From: an uncultured Hyphomicrobiales bacterium
GTDB lineage: Bacteria > Pseudomonadota > Alphaproteobacteria > Rhizobiales > Beijerinckiaceae
Assembly: GCA_903902915.1 (NCBI GenBank)
Contig: CAIUWR010000076.1
Coordinates: 1 to 64,000, forward strand
Direction of reading: 5' to 3'
DNA: 64,000 bases
The notes beneath the pieces are model-generated. The model made no database searches. It was not told where the DNA came from and was given only the letters and a program-made list of their open reading frames with translations. The position numbers and the translations under genes are program-made. Positions 51,746 through 59,732 of the stretch are shown here, piece by piece (the first letter of the stretch is position 1; the number at the start of each line of letters is the position of its first letter).

Positions 51746-52096
51746 AATTTTCCAGGCGTCAACAAATTTCTTGCGCGATTCCGACTCCCGCAAGCGTTCG
51801 ATTTGGGCGAGTTGAAGGAACATCCGGCCATCATGCCGGGCGTCGCTGGGGATGCGGCGCGTGGATTCGGCCGCCAACTTGGCGATGGCGCAGAGCGAGC
51901 GGAGAATCGAAGGCCACTTGACGGGCGGAAAAAGTGGATACACTATTTCGAGCGTGTTCGATGTAGCGCTTTCCCGCAGATTTTTGAAAGCTCGCGTTGA
52001 CGGGCATCGCGCCAAGGCCTCGGAGATTGGTGTGAACGCATAAAGCGCGTCGTAATTCCACGGCGGCGATCAAGGCAGCTTCAAGGAGGAGTCGAT
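51746..52096. other. Divergent intergenic region, isochorismatase / FMN reductase
   Basis: About 350 bp hold the promoters of both genes and two matching dyads. Minus-strand bases 51725-52015 form a 96-codon frame with some helical-looking sequence (FLQLAQIERLRESESRKKF). It has no recognisable domain and no clear ribosome site, so I do not call it a gene. Confidence 0.35.
51934..51943. promoter_or_regulatory. GTGGATACAC site upstream of the FMN reductase gene
   Basis: Reverse complement of the site at 51736-51745, in a similar A/T-rich frame (AAAAAGTGGATACACTATTT), 154 bases before the reductase start. The inverted pair, one per divergent promoter, suggests one regulator for both directions. 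Confidence 0.45.
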
Positions 52097-52663
52097 ATGA
52101 GTCAGGTTTTCGACGTTGCGGTTCTGGTAGGAAGTCTTCGCAAGGAATCGTTCAATCTCAAGATCGCCAAGGCGGCGATGCAATTGGCGCCGCCGTCCTT
52201 AAAACTCAGATTGGTCGATCTTTCGCATCTTCCCATGTACAATCAGGATTACGATGAAGCCTCGCCTGCGGAATTCGTTCGGTTCCGAGACGAAATCCGA
52301 GCTGCGGACGCGCTGCTTTTCTTGACGCCGGAATACAACCGCTCCATGCCCGGTGTGCTCAAGAATGCTCTTGACGTCGGCTCCAGGCCTTATGGACAGA
52401 GTGTCTGGAACGGCAAGCCCTCGGCCGTGATCAGCTCGTCGATGGGCGGAATCGGCGGCTTCGGCGCCAATCATCACCTGCGTCAATCGCTCGCGTTTTT
52501 GAATACGCCAATGATGTTGCAGCCCGAGGCCTATATCGGCGGCGCGCATCAGTTGTTCGATGAGGCGGGGACCCTGCAAAAAGCGGAGACCCGCGAATTT
52601 CTCGAGCGATTCCTGGCCAGTTTCGCCAACTGGGTCGCGACGGTTCTAGCTAATCATCATTAA
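52097..52663 (+). CDS. NADPH-dependent FMN reductase
   Basis: 188 residues of flavodoxin-like fold. VAVLVGSLRKESFNLKIAKAA is the FMN phosphate loop of this family, and FLTPEYNRSMPGVLKNALDVGSRPYG is the flavin-ring loop. Length is normal. GGAGG precedes the ATG. Such enzymes give reduced flavin to monooxygenases or reduce quinones and azo compounds. It is divergent from the isochorismatase/GntR/Bug genes and may share their regulator through the paired GTGTATCCAC sites. No flavin-dependent partner oxygenase is adjacent. Confidence 0.9.
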   Translation: MSQVFDVAVLVGSLRKESFNLKIAKAAMQLAPPSLKLRLVDLSHLPMYNQDYDEASPAEFVRFRDEIRAADALLFLTPEYNRSMPGVLKNALDVGSRPYGQSVWNGKPSAVISSSMGGIGGFGANHHLRQSLAFLNTPMMLQPEAYIGGAHQLFDEAGTLQKAETREFLERFLASFANWVATVLANHH

Positions 52664-52985
52664 GGTCAAGTCCGGCGGTCGTCCTCTTGATGAGGGAGCG
52701 ATCCGATGTTCCGGCCAATATCAAGGGGCGGATCGAAAACATCGGCGCCCCGCCGGACATGCTATTGTTGCTGGCGCTCCGCGACATCCTGCGATGCGCG
52801 GCCAGCGCAAGCCGCAGTCAGCCGCGATCACACAGAAGGTCGAGGCTCCCTACCCGCCATGGACAGCGTAGATTGACCGGGTGCTCGAGCGCCACAGCTT
52901 TTCTCCGGGCGGCTCAATCGTAATTTTTTGGGTGACTTTCGATCTGTACCCTAAACTTGGGAAACATGTTTTGATGAGGTCTTCC
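52664..52985. other. Intergenic region before the outer-membrane barrel gene
   Basis: 322 bp without a convincing gene; a 78-codon frame at 52687-52923 has low-complexity Arg/Ser-rich sequence. The last 60 bases are AT-rich and probably contain the barrel gene promoter. Confidence 0.35.
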
Positions 52986-53714
52986 ATGAAATCCGCTATT
53001 TTGGCCACCGTTTCGGCTTTTGCATTGACTGGAAGCTTTGCAATAGCTGCTGATTTGCCAGCGCGTACCAATAAGCTCCAAGGGCCAGCGCCCGTTTTTA
53101 CTTGGAGCGGACTCTATGTTGGCGCCAGCCTTGGCGGCCTCACGGCCCATTCGAAGGTCGATGAGTTGACCTATTACGGGACTGCCGCTGGCTTCCCAAT
53201 GACGTCGGCGAACGGCGCTGGCGCGATCGCGTCGCTTAACCTTGGGTATAATGTTCAGGTCGGCAATATCGTGACCGGCGTTGAGGCCGATATCGGGTGG
53301 ACAAACGCCCGGGCGCGCGGATCCGAATTCGTTTCAGGTGAATATAATTTCATCAGAATTGATTATTCAACATTGGGTTCGCTTCGTGCGCGCTTGGGTT
53401 ATGCTTTTGATCGCCTGCTGGTTTACGGGACGGGTGGATTGGCGATGGCGGATGTTAAATCGGTTGGCGACCATCAGTACCTGCCTGGAGGAACCCCCTA
53501 TAACGGAATAGCCATCCATAACCATAGCCGGAATGGCTGGATTTTCGGGGGCGGGCTTGAGTATGCTGTGACGCAGAATTATTCGCTGAAGGCTGAAGCG
53601 CTCTATCAGGACTTGGGAAACGTCACCAGCGGCGTTGCGTCCAGCGGCTGCAGGTTTGGCTTCAAGAAAAACACATCAAGCATCGTCAGAGCTGGCGTCA
53701 ATTACAAGTTTTGA
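52986..53714 (+). CDS. Outer-membrane beta-barrel protein, Omp25/Omp31 type
   Basis: 242 residues from the ATG at 52986, with GAGG six bases upstream. A signal peptide (KSAILATVSAFALTGSFAIA-A) is followed by the DLPAR start and FTWSGLYVGASLGGL, the opening strand typical of rhizobial Omp25/31 and haem-binding porin-like proteins. Eight amphipathic strands follow (for example GSLRARLGYAFDRLLVYGTGGLA), ending RAGVNYKF with terminal Phe. Structural or adhesion roles are usual. It stands alone between the FMN reductase and a convergent adenylating enzyme. Confidence 0.87.
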   Translation: MKSAILATVSAFALTGSFAIAADLPARTNKLQGPAPVFTWSGLYVGASLGGLTAHSKVDELTYYGTAAGFPMTSANGAGAIASLNLGYNVQVGNIVTGVEADIGWTNARARGSEFVSGEYNFIRIDYSTLGSLRARLGYAFDRLLVYGTGGLAMADVKSVGDHQYLPGGTPYNGIAIHNHSRNGWIFGGGLEYAVTQNYSLKAEALYQDLGNVTSGVASSGCRFGFKKNTSSIVRAGVNYKF

Positions 53715-53809
53715 CGCCTTAGTCTCTGGCGTCGCACACGAGCAGCGATGTGCGGGGTCACAGCCGACGTCGCTATGGAGATGAGAGGCCCGAGACTTGA
53801 AATCGGGTC

Positions 53810-55228
53810 TCAATTGTTGAGTAATTTTTTCCGCATTGCATGTCTGACTATCTTGCCCATCTTGTTCCTGTCGATCAACGGCGAGAATGTGATCCGAGCG
53901 ATGGTCCACAATGGGTTTTTCATCGCAAGAAAAGTCCGAATTCCCGCTTCATCGACGCCGGTCTGTGAAGCGATGACCAACCAGATTTCCTGCTGATGAT
54001 TGGCGGCAGGCATGCCAAGCGCCGCCACATCGTCAATGCCGGGGAACCCATACAAAGCCCGCTCGATCGCCTCGGGGGCGACAAGGGTGTCGTCAATCAT
54101 AATTGCGTCGCTGGCCCTGCCAATCAGGGACAGCGCCCCATTGGGGGATATCGACCCGAAGTCGCCAGTGTACATCCAGTCCCCGGCGGCCTCTGGTCCG
54201 ATTTTCAGATCATAGCCTTGCCAAGGACTTTTAACACGCAGCCTTCCTTCCCTACCCGCTGCAACGGGTTTGCCTTCGGTGTCCACGATTTCAACCTTGA
54301 CCCAAGGCGCTATCATGCCGGTTACCCCACTCTTGTCGAAAATATGAGCATTATCTCCCAATGCGATCGGACCAGTTTCTGTGGAGCTATAAACGCAGAG
54401 CATGTCTTTACAGAATTTTTTCTGGACAAGCAGCGCAAGTTCCAATGGGAGCGAGTCGCCCCCATATTTGATCAGTTTTAGTGAGGGCGTTTGGACGGGC
54501 ATGTCGTGATGCGCTTCGACCATGGCCTGAAGATGCTGAGGATTGCACACAAGCAGGTCTACTGCGTGAAGCCCAATCATTTCCAGTGCGTCGGTCGCAG
54601 ATTCAGCGATAACGACGGAGCGCCCATAAGCAAGGGCTTGCAAGGCAGACCCAAAACCAAGGCTGCTGGTCAGCAATGGCAGGCAGAGCATTCGATCCCA
54701 TTGCGTGATCGCCAGCGTCTGGTGGCCGATCGCGATCCGGTCTTCCACCGTTTTCACCGTATGTCCGATCGCCTTGGGAATGCCGGTGGTTCCCGACGAC
54801 ATGATGATCCGCGCTAACTGGGTGTCGCTCGCGAACCCAAGGATTTGATGCTCTGGATTGACGCCAAGCGTGAACCACTCATCTTTCAACGTAATGGTGC
54901 GCCCAACTCTCATGGGGGATTGCAGCCCATCCGAGATGGTTGCGTCTATTTTGAAACCAGCGCTGATCGGATCTTCCTGCCCCGAAAGGGACACTGAGAC
55001 AACGCCAAGCCGGTAAAGCGCGCTAACGACGATCAAATGTCTGATCTGGTTCTCAATGCGAACGCCAATTGTTTGCCCGCGCTCAATCCCGGACGAGAGG
55101 ATGGCGGACGTGACTGATCGTATTCCCGAGGCGACCATGCCGAATGTAACAGCGCGGTCGGGCAACTGAATAGCAACCTTCTCGGGGTTCGAAGCCCCAT
55201 GGTTCATAAGCGCATCAACGAAGCGCAT
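53810..55228 (-). CDS. Stand-alone AMP-binding (adenylating) enzyme
   Basis: 472 residues from the ATG at 55228, preceded by GGGGAG. The core P-loop is IIMSSGTTGIPKAIGHT, the A5 region is VYSSTETGPIAL, DWMYTGDFGSISPNG is the Asp that binds ribose, and the catalytic Lys is in RNKMGKIVRHAM. The N-terminal part is shorter and more divergent than in typical acyl-CoA ligases. It might activate a fatty or aromatic acid to an adenylate or CoA ester. No carrier protein or partner enzyme is adjacent; the next upstream gene is a LysR regulator, 80 bp away. Confidence 0.82.
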   Translation of the reverse strand: MRFVDALMNHGASNPEKVAIQLPDRAVTFGMVASGIRSVTSAILSSGIERGQTIGVRIENQIRHLIVVSALYRLGVVSVSLSGQEDPISAGFKIDATISDGLQSPMRVGRTITLKDEWFTLGVNPEHQILGFASDTQLARIIMSSGTTGIPKAIGHTVKTVEDRIAIGHQTLAITQWDRMLCLPLLTSSLGFGSALQALAYGRSVVIAESATDALEMIGLHAVDLLVCNPQHLQAMVEAHHDMPVQTPSLKLIKYGGDSLPLELALLVQKKFCKDMLCVYSSTETGPIALGDNAHIFDKSGVTGMIAPWVKVEIVDTEGKPVAAGREGRLRVKSPWQGYDLKIGPEAAGDWMYTGDFGSISPNGALSLIGRASDAIMIDDTLVAPEAIERALYGFPGIDDVAALGMPAANHQQEIWLVIASQTGVDEAGIRTFLAMKNPLWTIARITFSPLIDRNKMGKIVRHAMRKKLLNN

Positions 55229-55308
55229 GTCACTCCACTCCCCTATCACCGTCCTGTATGACGTCAGTCGACGCCAGATTTTCGTCGGCGCTGTTGAGAT
55301 TTCAATTT

Positions 55309-56217
55309 TCAACTCGGCGCCAGATGAAGCGCAAATGCTTGGACCTTGGCGGATTGACGCCGTTGGGGTGGGCTCACCAGGTGAATCGGCAGAGGTGACG
55401 CGGGCCAGTCCGGCAAAAGCACTTGCAACTCCCCGCGGGCCATTTCTTCTTGAAACAACCAGGTGGGTGAGTGGCCGATGCCCATTCCTGACAGCACGGA
55501 GGCGCGGATCACCTCACTGCTGTTGGATTGCAGATTGCCTTGCGCACGGATGGTGATCTTTGCGCCTTCCGTTGCTGGCGCCCCGGGACCTGCAGTGAAG
55601 GTCCAGGCGTTCTGCGTGGCGAGTTCTGAATAGACGATGCAATTGTGTTGCAACAAATCCTGCGGCACGCGTGGCGCTTTCAGGCCTTTTGGCAATGAAC
55701 GCAGATATTGGCGGCTGGCCAGCAACACCCGCTGCGTCGTGCCGATTCGCCTCGCCATCAGGGAACTGTCCGCCAGTTCACCAATGCGCACCGCCACATC
55801 GATACCCTCTTCAACCAGGTCGATGAAGCCGTCATTGAGCCTCAGGTCGATTTTCACGTTTGGGTGGGCGGCCAGGAAGCTTTTGACCAGCGGCAACAGT
55901 TTGAGGCGCCCATAGCCCACTGAAGCGGCCACGCGCAGCCAGCCGCTTAACTGCTTCTCGCCCTGCAACAGCTCCGCCTCGGCCTCGGCGATTTCGTCCA
56001 CCAAGCGTCGCGCTTGAGCGAAATAGCGCTCGCCCGCTTCGGTCAGCGCCAATGAACGGGTCGTGCGGCTCAGCAATTTCGCGCCCAGTGCGCGTTCCAG
56101 CGCCGCCACCTGTTTGCTCACGCCGCTCTGCGTCGTGCGGGTTTCGCGCGCCACGGCCGAAAAACTTCCGCTTTCCACCACACGCACGAAGGCTTGCATG
56201 GCTGCCAATCGATCCAT
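55309..56217 (-). CDS. LysR-family transcriptional regulator
   Basis: 302 residues with a typical HTH at 1-60 (FVRVVESGSFSAVARETRTTQSGVSKQVAALERALGAKLLSRTTR) and an effector domain with GFIDLVEEGIDVAVRIGEL. It belongs to the CrgA/DsdC-like group, as does the gene at 10771-11679. It is divergent from a carboxymuconolactone-decarboxylase-family gene, with a perfect dyad between them. This arrangement (LysR, CMD protein, EamA transporter) looks like a module imported as a unit; the transporter is truncated. Confidence 0.9.
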   Translation of the reverse strand: MDRLAAMQAFVRVVESGSFSAVARETRTTQSGVSKQVAALERALGAKLLSRTTRSLALTEAGERYFAQARRLVDEIAEAEAELLQGEKQLSGWLRVAASVGYGRLKLLPLVKSFLAAHPNVKIDLRLNDGFIDLVEEGIDVAVRIGELADSSLMARRIGTTQRVLLASRQYLRSLPKGLKAPRVPQDLLQHNCIVYSELATQNAWTFTAGPGAPATEGAKITIRAQGNLQSNSSEVIRASVLSGMGIGHSPTWLFQEEMARGELQVLLPDWPASPLPIHLVSPPQRRQSAKVQAFALHLAPS

Positions 56218-56229
56218 GGTCTTTCCTTA

Positions 56230-56245
56230 TCCAGTCTTGACTGGA
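56230..56245. promoter_or_regulatory. Perfect dyad in the LysR/CMD divergent promoter
   Basis: TCCAGTC-TT-GACTGGA lies 13 bases before the LysR start and 88 before the CMD-family gene. Its position and symmetry suit the operator of the adjacent LysR protein. Confidence 0.6.
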
Positions 56246-56332
56246 ATAAATAATAATCAGCTAAACTGTCTAGCGCAATGAACGAGGTGTAATCACACTC
56301 CATGGCATCGGTTTACATCCAAGGAGGCCATC

Positions 56333-56872
56333 ATGAGCGCATTCACCATCCCGACCCACGCCACCGTAAGCCCCGCCAATCAAGTGCTCTTCGCCAACCT
56401 GAAGAACGGCTTGGGCATGGTGCCCAACCTTTATGCGACGTTTGCGCATTCCGATACCGCCTTGGGCAACTACCTGAGCTTGCAGAACGCCAAGAGCAGC
56501 ATCAACGGCAAGGCGCGCGAAGTGGTGAATCTGGTGGTCAGCCAGGTCAACCGCTGTGAGTACTGTCTGGCCGCACACACCGTCGTCGGTGGAATGGTGG
56601 GCTTCACCCCCGATCAGATGATCGAAATTCGCCAAGGCCGCGCGACTTTTGACGCCAAGCTCGACGCCCTCGCTCGCTTGGTGCGCAACATCGCAACAGA
56701 GCGCGGCCACGCTGACGCCACATTGGTCGACGCCTTCTTTGCAGCAGGCTGGACTGCGGGCAACTTGGTCGATGCAATCGTGGTCATTGGCGACAAGATC
56801 GTGTCCAACTACCTGCACGGCGCGACCAATGTGCCCATCGATTTCCCCCCCGCGCCAGCGCTTCCCGACTGA
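56333..56872 (+). CDS. Carboxymuconolactone decarboxylase family (AhpD-like) protein
   Basis: 179 residues, helical. Glu63, Cys75, Cys78 and His82 (AREVVNLVV, NRCEYCLAAH) reproduce the AhpD-type redox site. The protein probably acts as a peroxidase or peroxiredoxin partner in the cytoplasm rather than as a true decarboxylase. AAGGAGG is well placed before the ATG. It is divergent from a LysR gene and followed 28 bp later by a truncated EamA transporter. Induction by oxidants or electrophiles is plausible. Confidence 0.88.
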   Translation: MSAFTIPTHATVSPANQVLFANLKNGLGMVPNLYATFAHSDTALGNYLSLQNAKSSINGKAREVVNLVVSQVNRCEYCLAAHTVVGGMVGFTPDQMIEIRQGRATFDAKLDALARLVRNIATERGHADATLVDAFFAAGWTAGNLVDAIVVIGDKIVSNYLHGATNVPIDFPPAPALPD

Positions 56873-56900
56873 GCGTATTCCTTTAAACGGGGGCATCGGG

Positions 56901-57158
56901 ATGAACGCCAGCACCTTGATCAGCACGAAGACGGGTCATGCCGATCGCAGCCAATTTGCGAGAGGCATTGCGGTGGGCCTTGTCGCAGCCAGCATCGGCG
57001 GTTTGTACACCGTCTTTGCTCGCTGGGGCGTCGCCCGCGGACTATCGTCTCCAGACCTCACGGTGCTGCGATTCGGCGTCGCTGGCGTTCTTATGCTGCC
57101 GGTGTTGGTCCTCGCCTGTCAACGCGATCCGGCACAGCGAACCGTAAGCCCCATCTGA
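56901..57158 (+). pseudogene. Truncated EamA/DMT-family transporter (first ~75 residues only)
   Basis: 85 codons from the ATG at 56901. GIAVGLVAASIGGLYTVFARWGVARGLSSPDLTVLRFGVAGVLMLPVLVLA contains the first two membrane helices of an EamA-type exporter, including the conserved TVLRFGVAG start of helix 2. The family has about 280-300 residues and ten helices. Here the frame switches to unrelated residues and stops after QRDPAQ. The break lies next to a lone parA gene, so a rearrangement or insertion probably removed the rest. Confidence 0.7.
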
Positions 57159-57192
57159 AAGCCGTGAAATCGCTGGAACTCCATCCTTGCCT

Positions 57193-57822
57193 TTAAGATC
57201 GAAAGAGATGGTTCAGCATGGCTTTCTCTACAGCTTCCGCGCTTTGCCGAAGATATGGATTGCTGACCTCGCTACCCGCCCGCCCACTATCAAATTCCGC
57301 TTGAAACCCGTCTCGTTGTGGCCAAACAGCTTCCAATAAAGCAAATCCGGCGTTCTCGATCAGCGTTCGAGCTTCTTCGATCTGTCGCTCTGACCGGCCT
57401 GTTTTCGATAGGATTAGCACAACTTTGTCTGGGTTCGTGTTGCGTGCGATTTTACGCGCAAGCGCAAGGGTGGGCCGCAAATCATCCATTGACGTCCCTG
57501 TGGGAAGGAAAACGATGTCACTTTCCTTGCTGACATCATCGGTGAGGTCATCCGCAAGTCCGCGTGTATCGACCACGACAAGGTCAAAACCTTCAACAGT
57601 CTTTCGAAGTTTCTTTAAACTCTTGAAAGCGCGTGATTCAACCTCTGGGAATTGACCAAGGCGCAAGCGCGCTGCGCTCCACTCGACACAAGAGAGTTGC
57701 TCGAGATCAAAGTCCGCAATCAGAACATTTTTTGATCGCCTCGCAGCTGCAACTGCCAGAACCCTGGCAAGGGCGCTTTTGCCGACGCCACCTTTTTGAC
57801 CAACGAACGAAGCTACTAACAT
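57193..57822 (-). CDS. Solo ParA-family ATPase
   Basis: 209 residues. The deviant Walker A motif KGGVGKSALA (10-19) with its signature first lysine is followed by VLIADFDLEQLSCVEWSAAR and VVVDTRGLADDLT, the Walker A' and B regions of the plasmid-type ParA/MinD family. There is no N-terminal HTH and no parB gene nearby. Short ParA proteins of this kind occur on plasmids, integrative elements and near VirC1-like functions. The frameshifted remnant at 58016-58299 precedes it on the same strand. It probably belongs to inserted accessory DNA. Confidence 0.85.
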   Translation of the reverse strand: MLVASFVGQKGGVGKSALARVLAVAAARRSKNVLIADFDLEQLSCVEWSAARLRLGQFPEVESRAFKSLKKLRKTVEGFDLVVVDTRGLADDLTDDVSKESDIVFLPTGTSMDDLRPTLALARKIARNTNPDKVVLILSKTGRSERQIEEARTLIENAGFALLEAVWPQRDGFQAEFDSGRAGSEVSNPYLRQSAEAVEKAMLNHLFRS

Positions 57823-58015
57823 TTGTTTTCCTTAGGCGTTAATCGCTCTGCAGTCCGGAGTTTGTCCCCAAATCCAGACTTCAGGACAATGTCTTGATTT
57901 TCGTTGGCTTTAGCAGGCGCAGGGCTGAGCTTGGGCTAACGAAAATACATTTGTCTCGCTTGTCAATCTAAAAATGAAGCGGCATCGGCGCATCTGGATG
58001 AGAAAGGGACGGCGA

Positions 58016-58299
58016 TTATGTCCACTTGAGCGTGATCGCTTTCGACAGATCAGCCAAACCATGCCGCGCATCCAACTTGCGAACCATTTCACACATTTTA
58101 ATATGAGTCTCCTCACGTGAGAATCGCGACACATTTTCTCAGGCTCTATGCCGATATGCCCGCAGAGCAACCGGTAGACTTCCGAATCCGCGCGCGTGGC
58201 TGCAGGGCGGTCAAACCATTCAAGCAAGTTGACGACCCGGCCATGGGAAGGAGTTTCCGACTTATTCTGACAGTTTTGGTCTTGATAATGAAATTTCAC
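58016..58299 (-). pseudogene. Frameshifted small gene upstream of parA, family not recognised
   Basis: Two minus-strand frames together read as one protein of roughly 95 residues. The upstream frame (from a possible GTG at 58299) includes RVVNLLEWFDRPAATRADSE and VYRLLCGHIGIEPE; the downstream frame continues SREETHIKMCEMVRKLDARH and LADLSKAITLKWT, then stops at 58016. A single indel near 58120-58135 separates them. Neither half matches a domain I know. Being upstream of parA on the same strand, it may be the partner gene of the ParA module. No other gene is visible in 57823-58015. Confidence 0.4.
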
Positions 58300-58578
58300 T
58301 GTAGGATTGGCCAGTGTATGGGGAAACCTCGTCACAATGGCTGTAAAACGACATTCCGGCTCGCGGGGAAAACCGCTCGACGAACGTAATAAAATAAGAA
58401 ATAAAGTTTTAAAAATTTTGATATTTGTGCGCAAAATAGATAATTTTCTTATGTAAAAATGTTAATTTCCCGCGTTTTTCCAAGAAAATTGATAGTCCAT
58501 TGAAGTATTCATATTCGTGTCATCCGGCCATCTTACCCAGCGTTAACGTAGCTTAACTTTTGGTAAGGATAAGTATCT
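58300..58578. other. AT-rich region upstream of the TonB operon
   Basis: About 280 bp with no gene. Bases 58385-58480 are extremely AT-rich for this genome. They probably contain the promoter of exbD-tonB-receptor-exbB. I looked for Fur, RirA or Irr boxes and saw no clear match. Confidence 0.4.
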
Positions 58579-58983
58579 ATGCGCTCTTGGCCAGCGCCAG
58601 TCGAACGGCGGGCTCGCATCGAGATCATTCCTATGATCGATGTGATGATGTTTCTGCTCGTCTTCTTCGTGCTGATCAGCATCAACGTCCTTCCCGCGCT
58701 TGGACTTAAAATTACCCCGCCGACGTCAGGTTCCCCGGACAAGATCGTAGAGCGTGTTCGCTTGACGGTGGGAATTGATGGCGATGGGCTGACTTTTCTC
58801 GACGGCGTCTCCGTCCCCCTCACCGAATTGCCCGACCGGGTGAAGGCTGCCGCCGGCGAAAAAGGCGCTTCCGTCATCGTCACCGGAGATCAGGGCGCGT
58901 CGCTCCAGAACGTCGTGAGCGTGATGGACGCGCTGAAACTCGCAGGCGTTTCCAGCATCCAACTCGTGACGCGGCAGAAATAA
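58579..58983 (+). CDS. exbD: ExbD/TolR-family proton-channel subunit
   Basis: 134 residues. A basic N-terminus is followed by one membrane helix (about 19-42) with Asp21 in IPMIDVMMFLLVFFVL, the protonatable residue of ExbD. The C-terminal periplasmic domain ends VSVMDALKLAGVSSIQLVT, as in the family. It forms the energising complex with ExbB (62258-62884) and TonB. It is first in the operon, and its usual partner exbB is placed four genes later. AAGGA-type purines precede the start. Confidence 0.88.
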   Translation: MRSWPAPVERRARIEIIPMIDVMMFLLVFFVLISINVLPALGLKITPPTSGSPDKIVERVRLTVGIDGDGLTFLDGVSVPLTELPDRVKAAAGEKGASVIVTGDQGASLQNVVSVMDALKLAGVSSIQLVTRQK

Positions 58984-58996
58984 GTGCGGACCCCCA

Positions 58997-59698
58997 GTGA
59001 CCTCAGATCGCAACGAATGGATCAGCAATGCGCTCGCGCTGGTGGGTACAGCCGCGCTCGCGTTGATCGTGCATGGATTTTCGATTCCGAAGGTCGAGGA
59101 ATTGAAGGAGCCGGAGCCTTTGGGCATGGAGATCTCGATGGCCTCCGTGGACGCCGCGCCGCCCGCCGAACCGCCAGTGACCGAGCCCCCCACGGAGGAA
59201 AAGCCGCTGCCGGACGAGCCTCCGCCACCGGAGGAGCCGCAGCCGGAGCCGGAGCTTCCACCCCCGCCGGCCCCCGAAGCCTTGCCGGAGCAGACGCCGG
59301 AAGTCGTCGCGCCGCCAGACCCCCCGCCGCCGGTCGTGCAGCCGCCGAAGCCGGAGCCGCCGACGCCGCCCAAGCCCCGGCAGCCTCCCAAGCCCCGGCC
59401 CGAGCCTGTGCATGCGGAGGAGACAGCGCCAGTGCGCTCGACCGCCAGCGCCTCAGCCAGCGTCGCTGCGGCCTTCCGCTCCTGCCTAGCGGCGGCGCCT
59501 TATCCGCAATCCAAGGACGCCCGCTTGCAAAAGCCTTCGGGGGTTGTGGGCATCTCCATCTCTGGTGGCGTCGTCACCATCACCAGAAGTTCCGGCTCCC
59601 AGATCCTCGATCAGGCGGCCCGGTCGCGCGCGTCGAACTGTTTGGAATCCGCGGGGGCGGCGACGCTCTCCGGCTCAATCAACTACATACCACGTTAA
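58997..59698 (+). CDS. TonB-family energy transducer
   Basis: 233 residues from a GTG at 58997. One N-terminal membrane helix (about 10-30) precedes a very long Pro/Glu/Lys-rich span (about 38-140, with PPPPEEPQPEPELPPPP-like runs) that can cross the periplasm. The C-terminal domain (about 150-233) ends SGSINYIPR; it is short and diverged from E. coli TonB but in the right place. It begins 13 bp after exbD and 34 bp before the receptor, so it is probably dedicated to that receptor. Confidence 0.82.
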   Translation: MTSDRNEWISNALALVGTAALALIVHGFSIPKVEELKEPEPLGMEISMASVDAAPPAEPPVTEPPTEEKPLPDEPPPPEEPQPEPELPPPPAPEALPEQTPEVVAPPDPPPPVVQPPKPEPPTPPKPRQPPKPRPEPVHAEETAPVRSTASASASVAAAFRSCLAAAPYPQSKDARLQKPSGVVGISISGGVVTITRSSGSQILDQAARSRASNCLESAGAATLSGSINYIPR

Positions 59699-59732
59699 CC
59701 AGTTGAATTTTCTCGTGAAATAGGACTGTGAC

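Noticed and set aside
57910-58434. 174-codon minus-strand frame taken as an intact gene
   Set aside because: Only its middle is protein-like; the true continuation is in another frame, so it is listed as a frameshifted remnant.
58385-58578. Fur/RirA/Irr iron box ahead of the TonB operon
   Set aside because: The region is AT-rich but no convincing dyad matching those consensus sites was seen.
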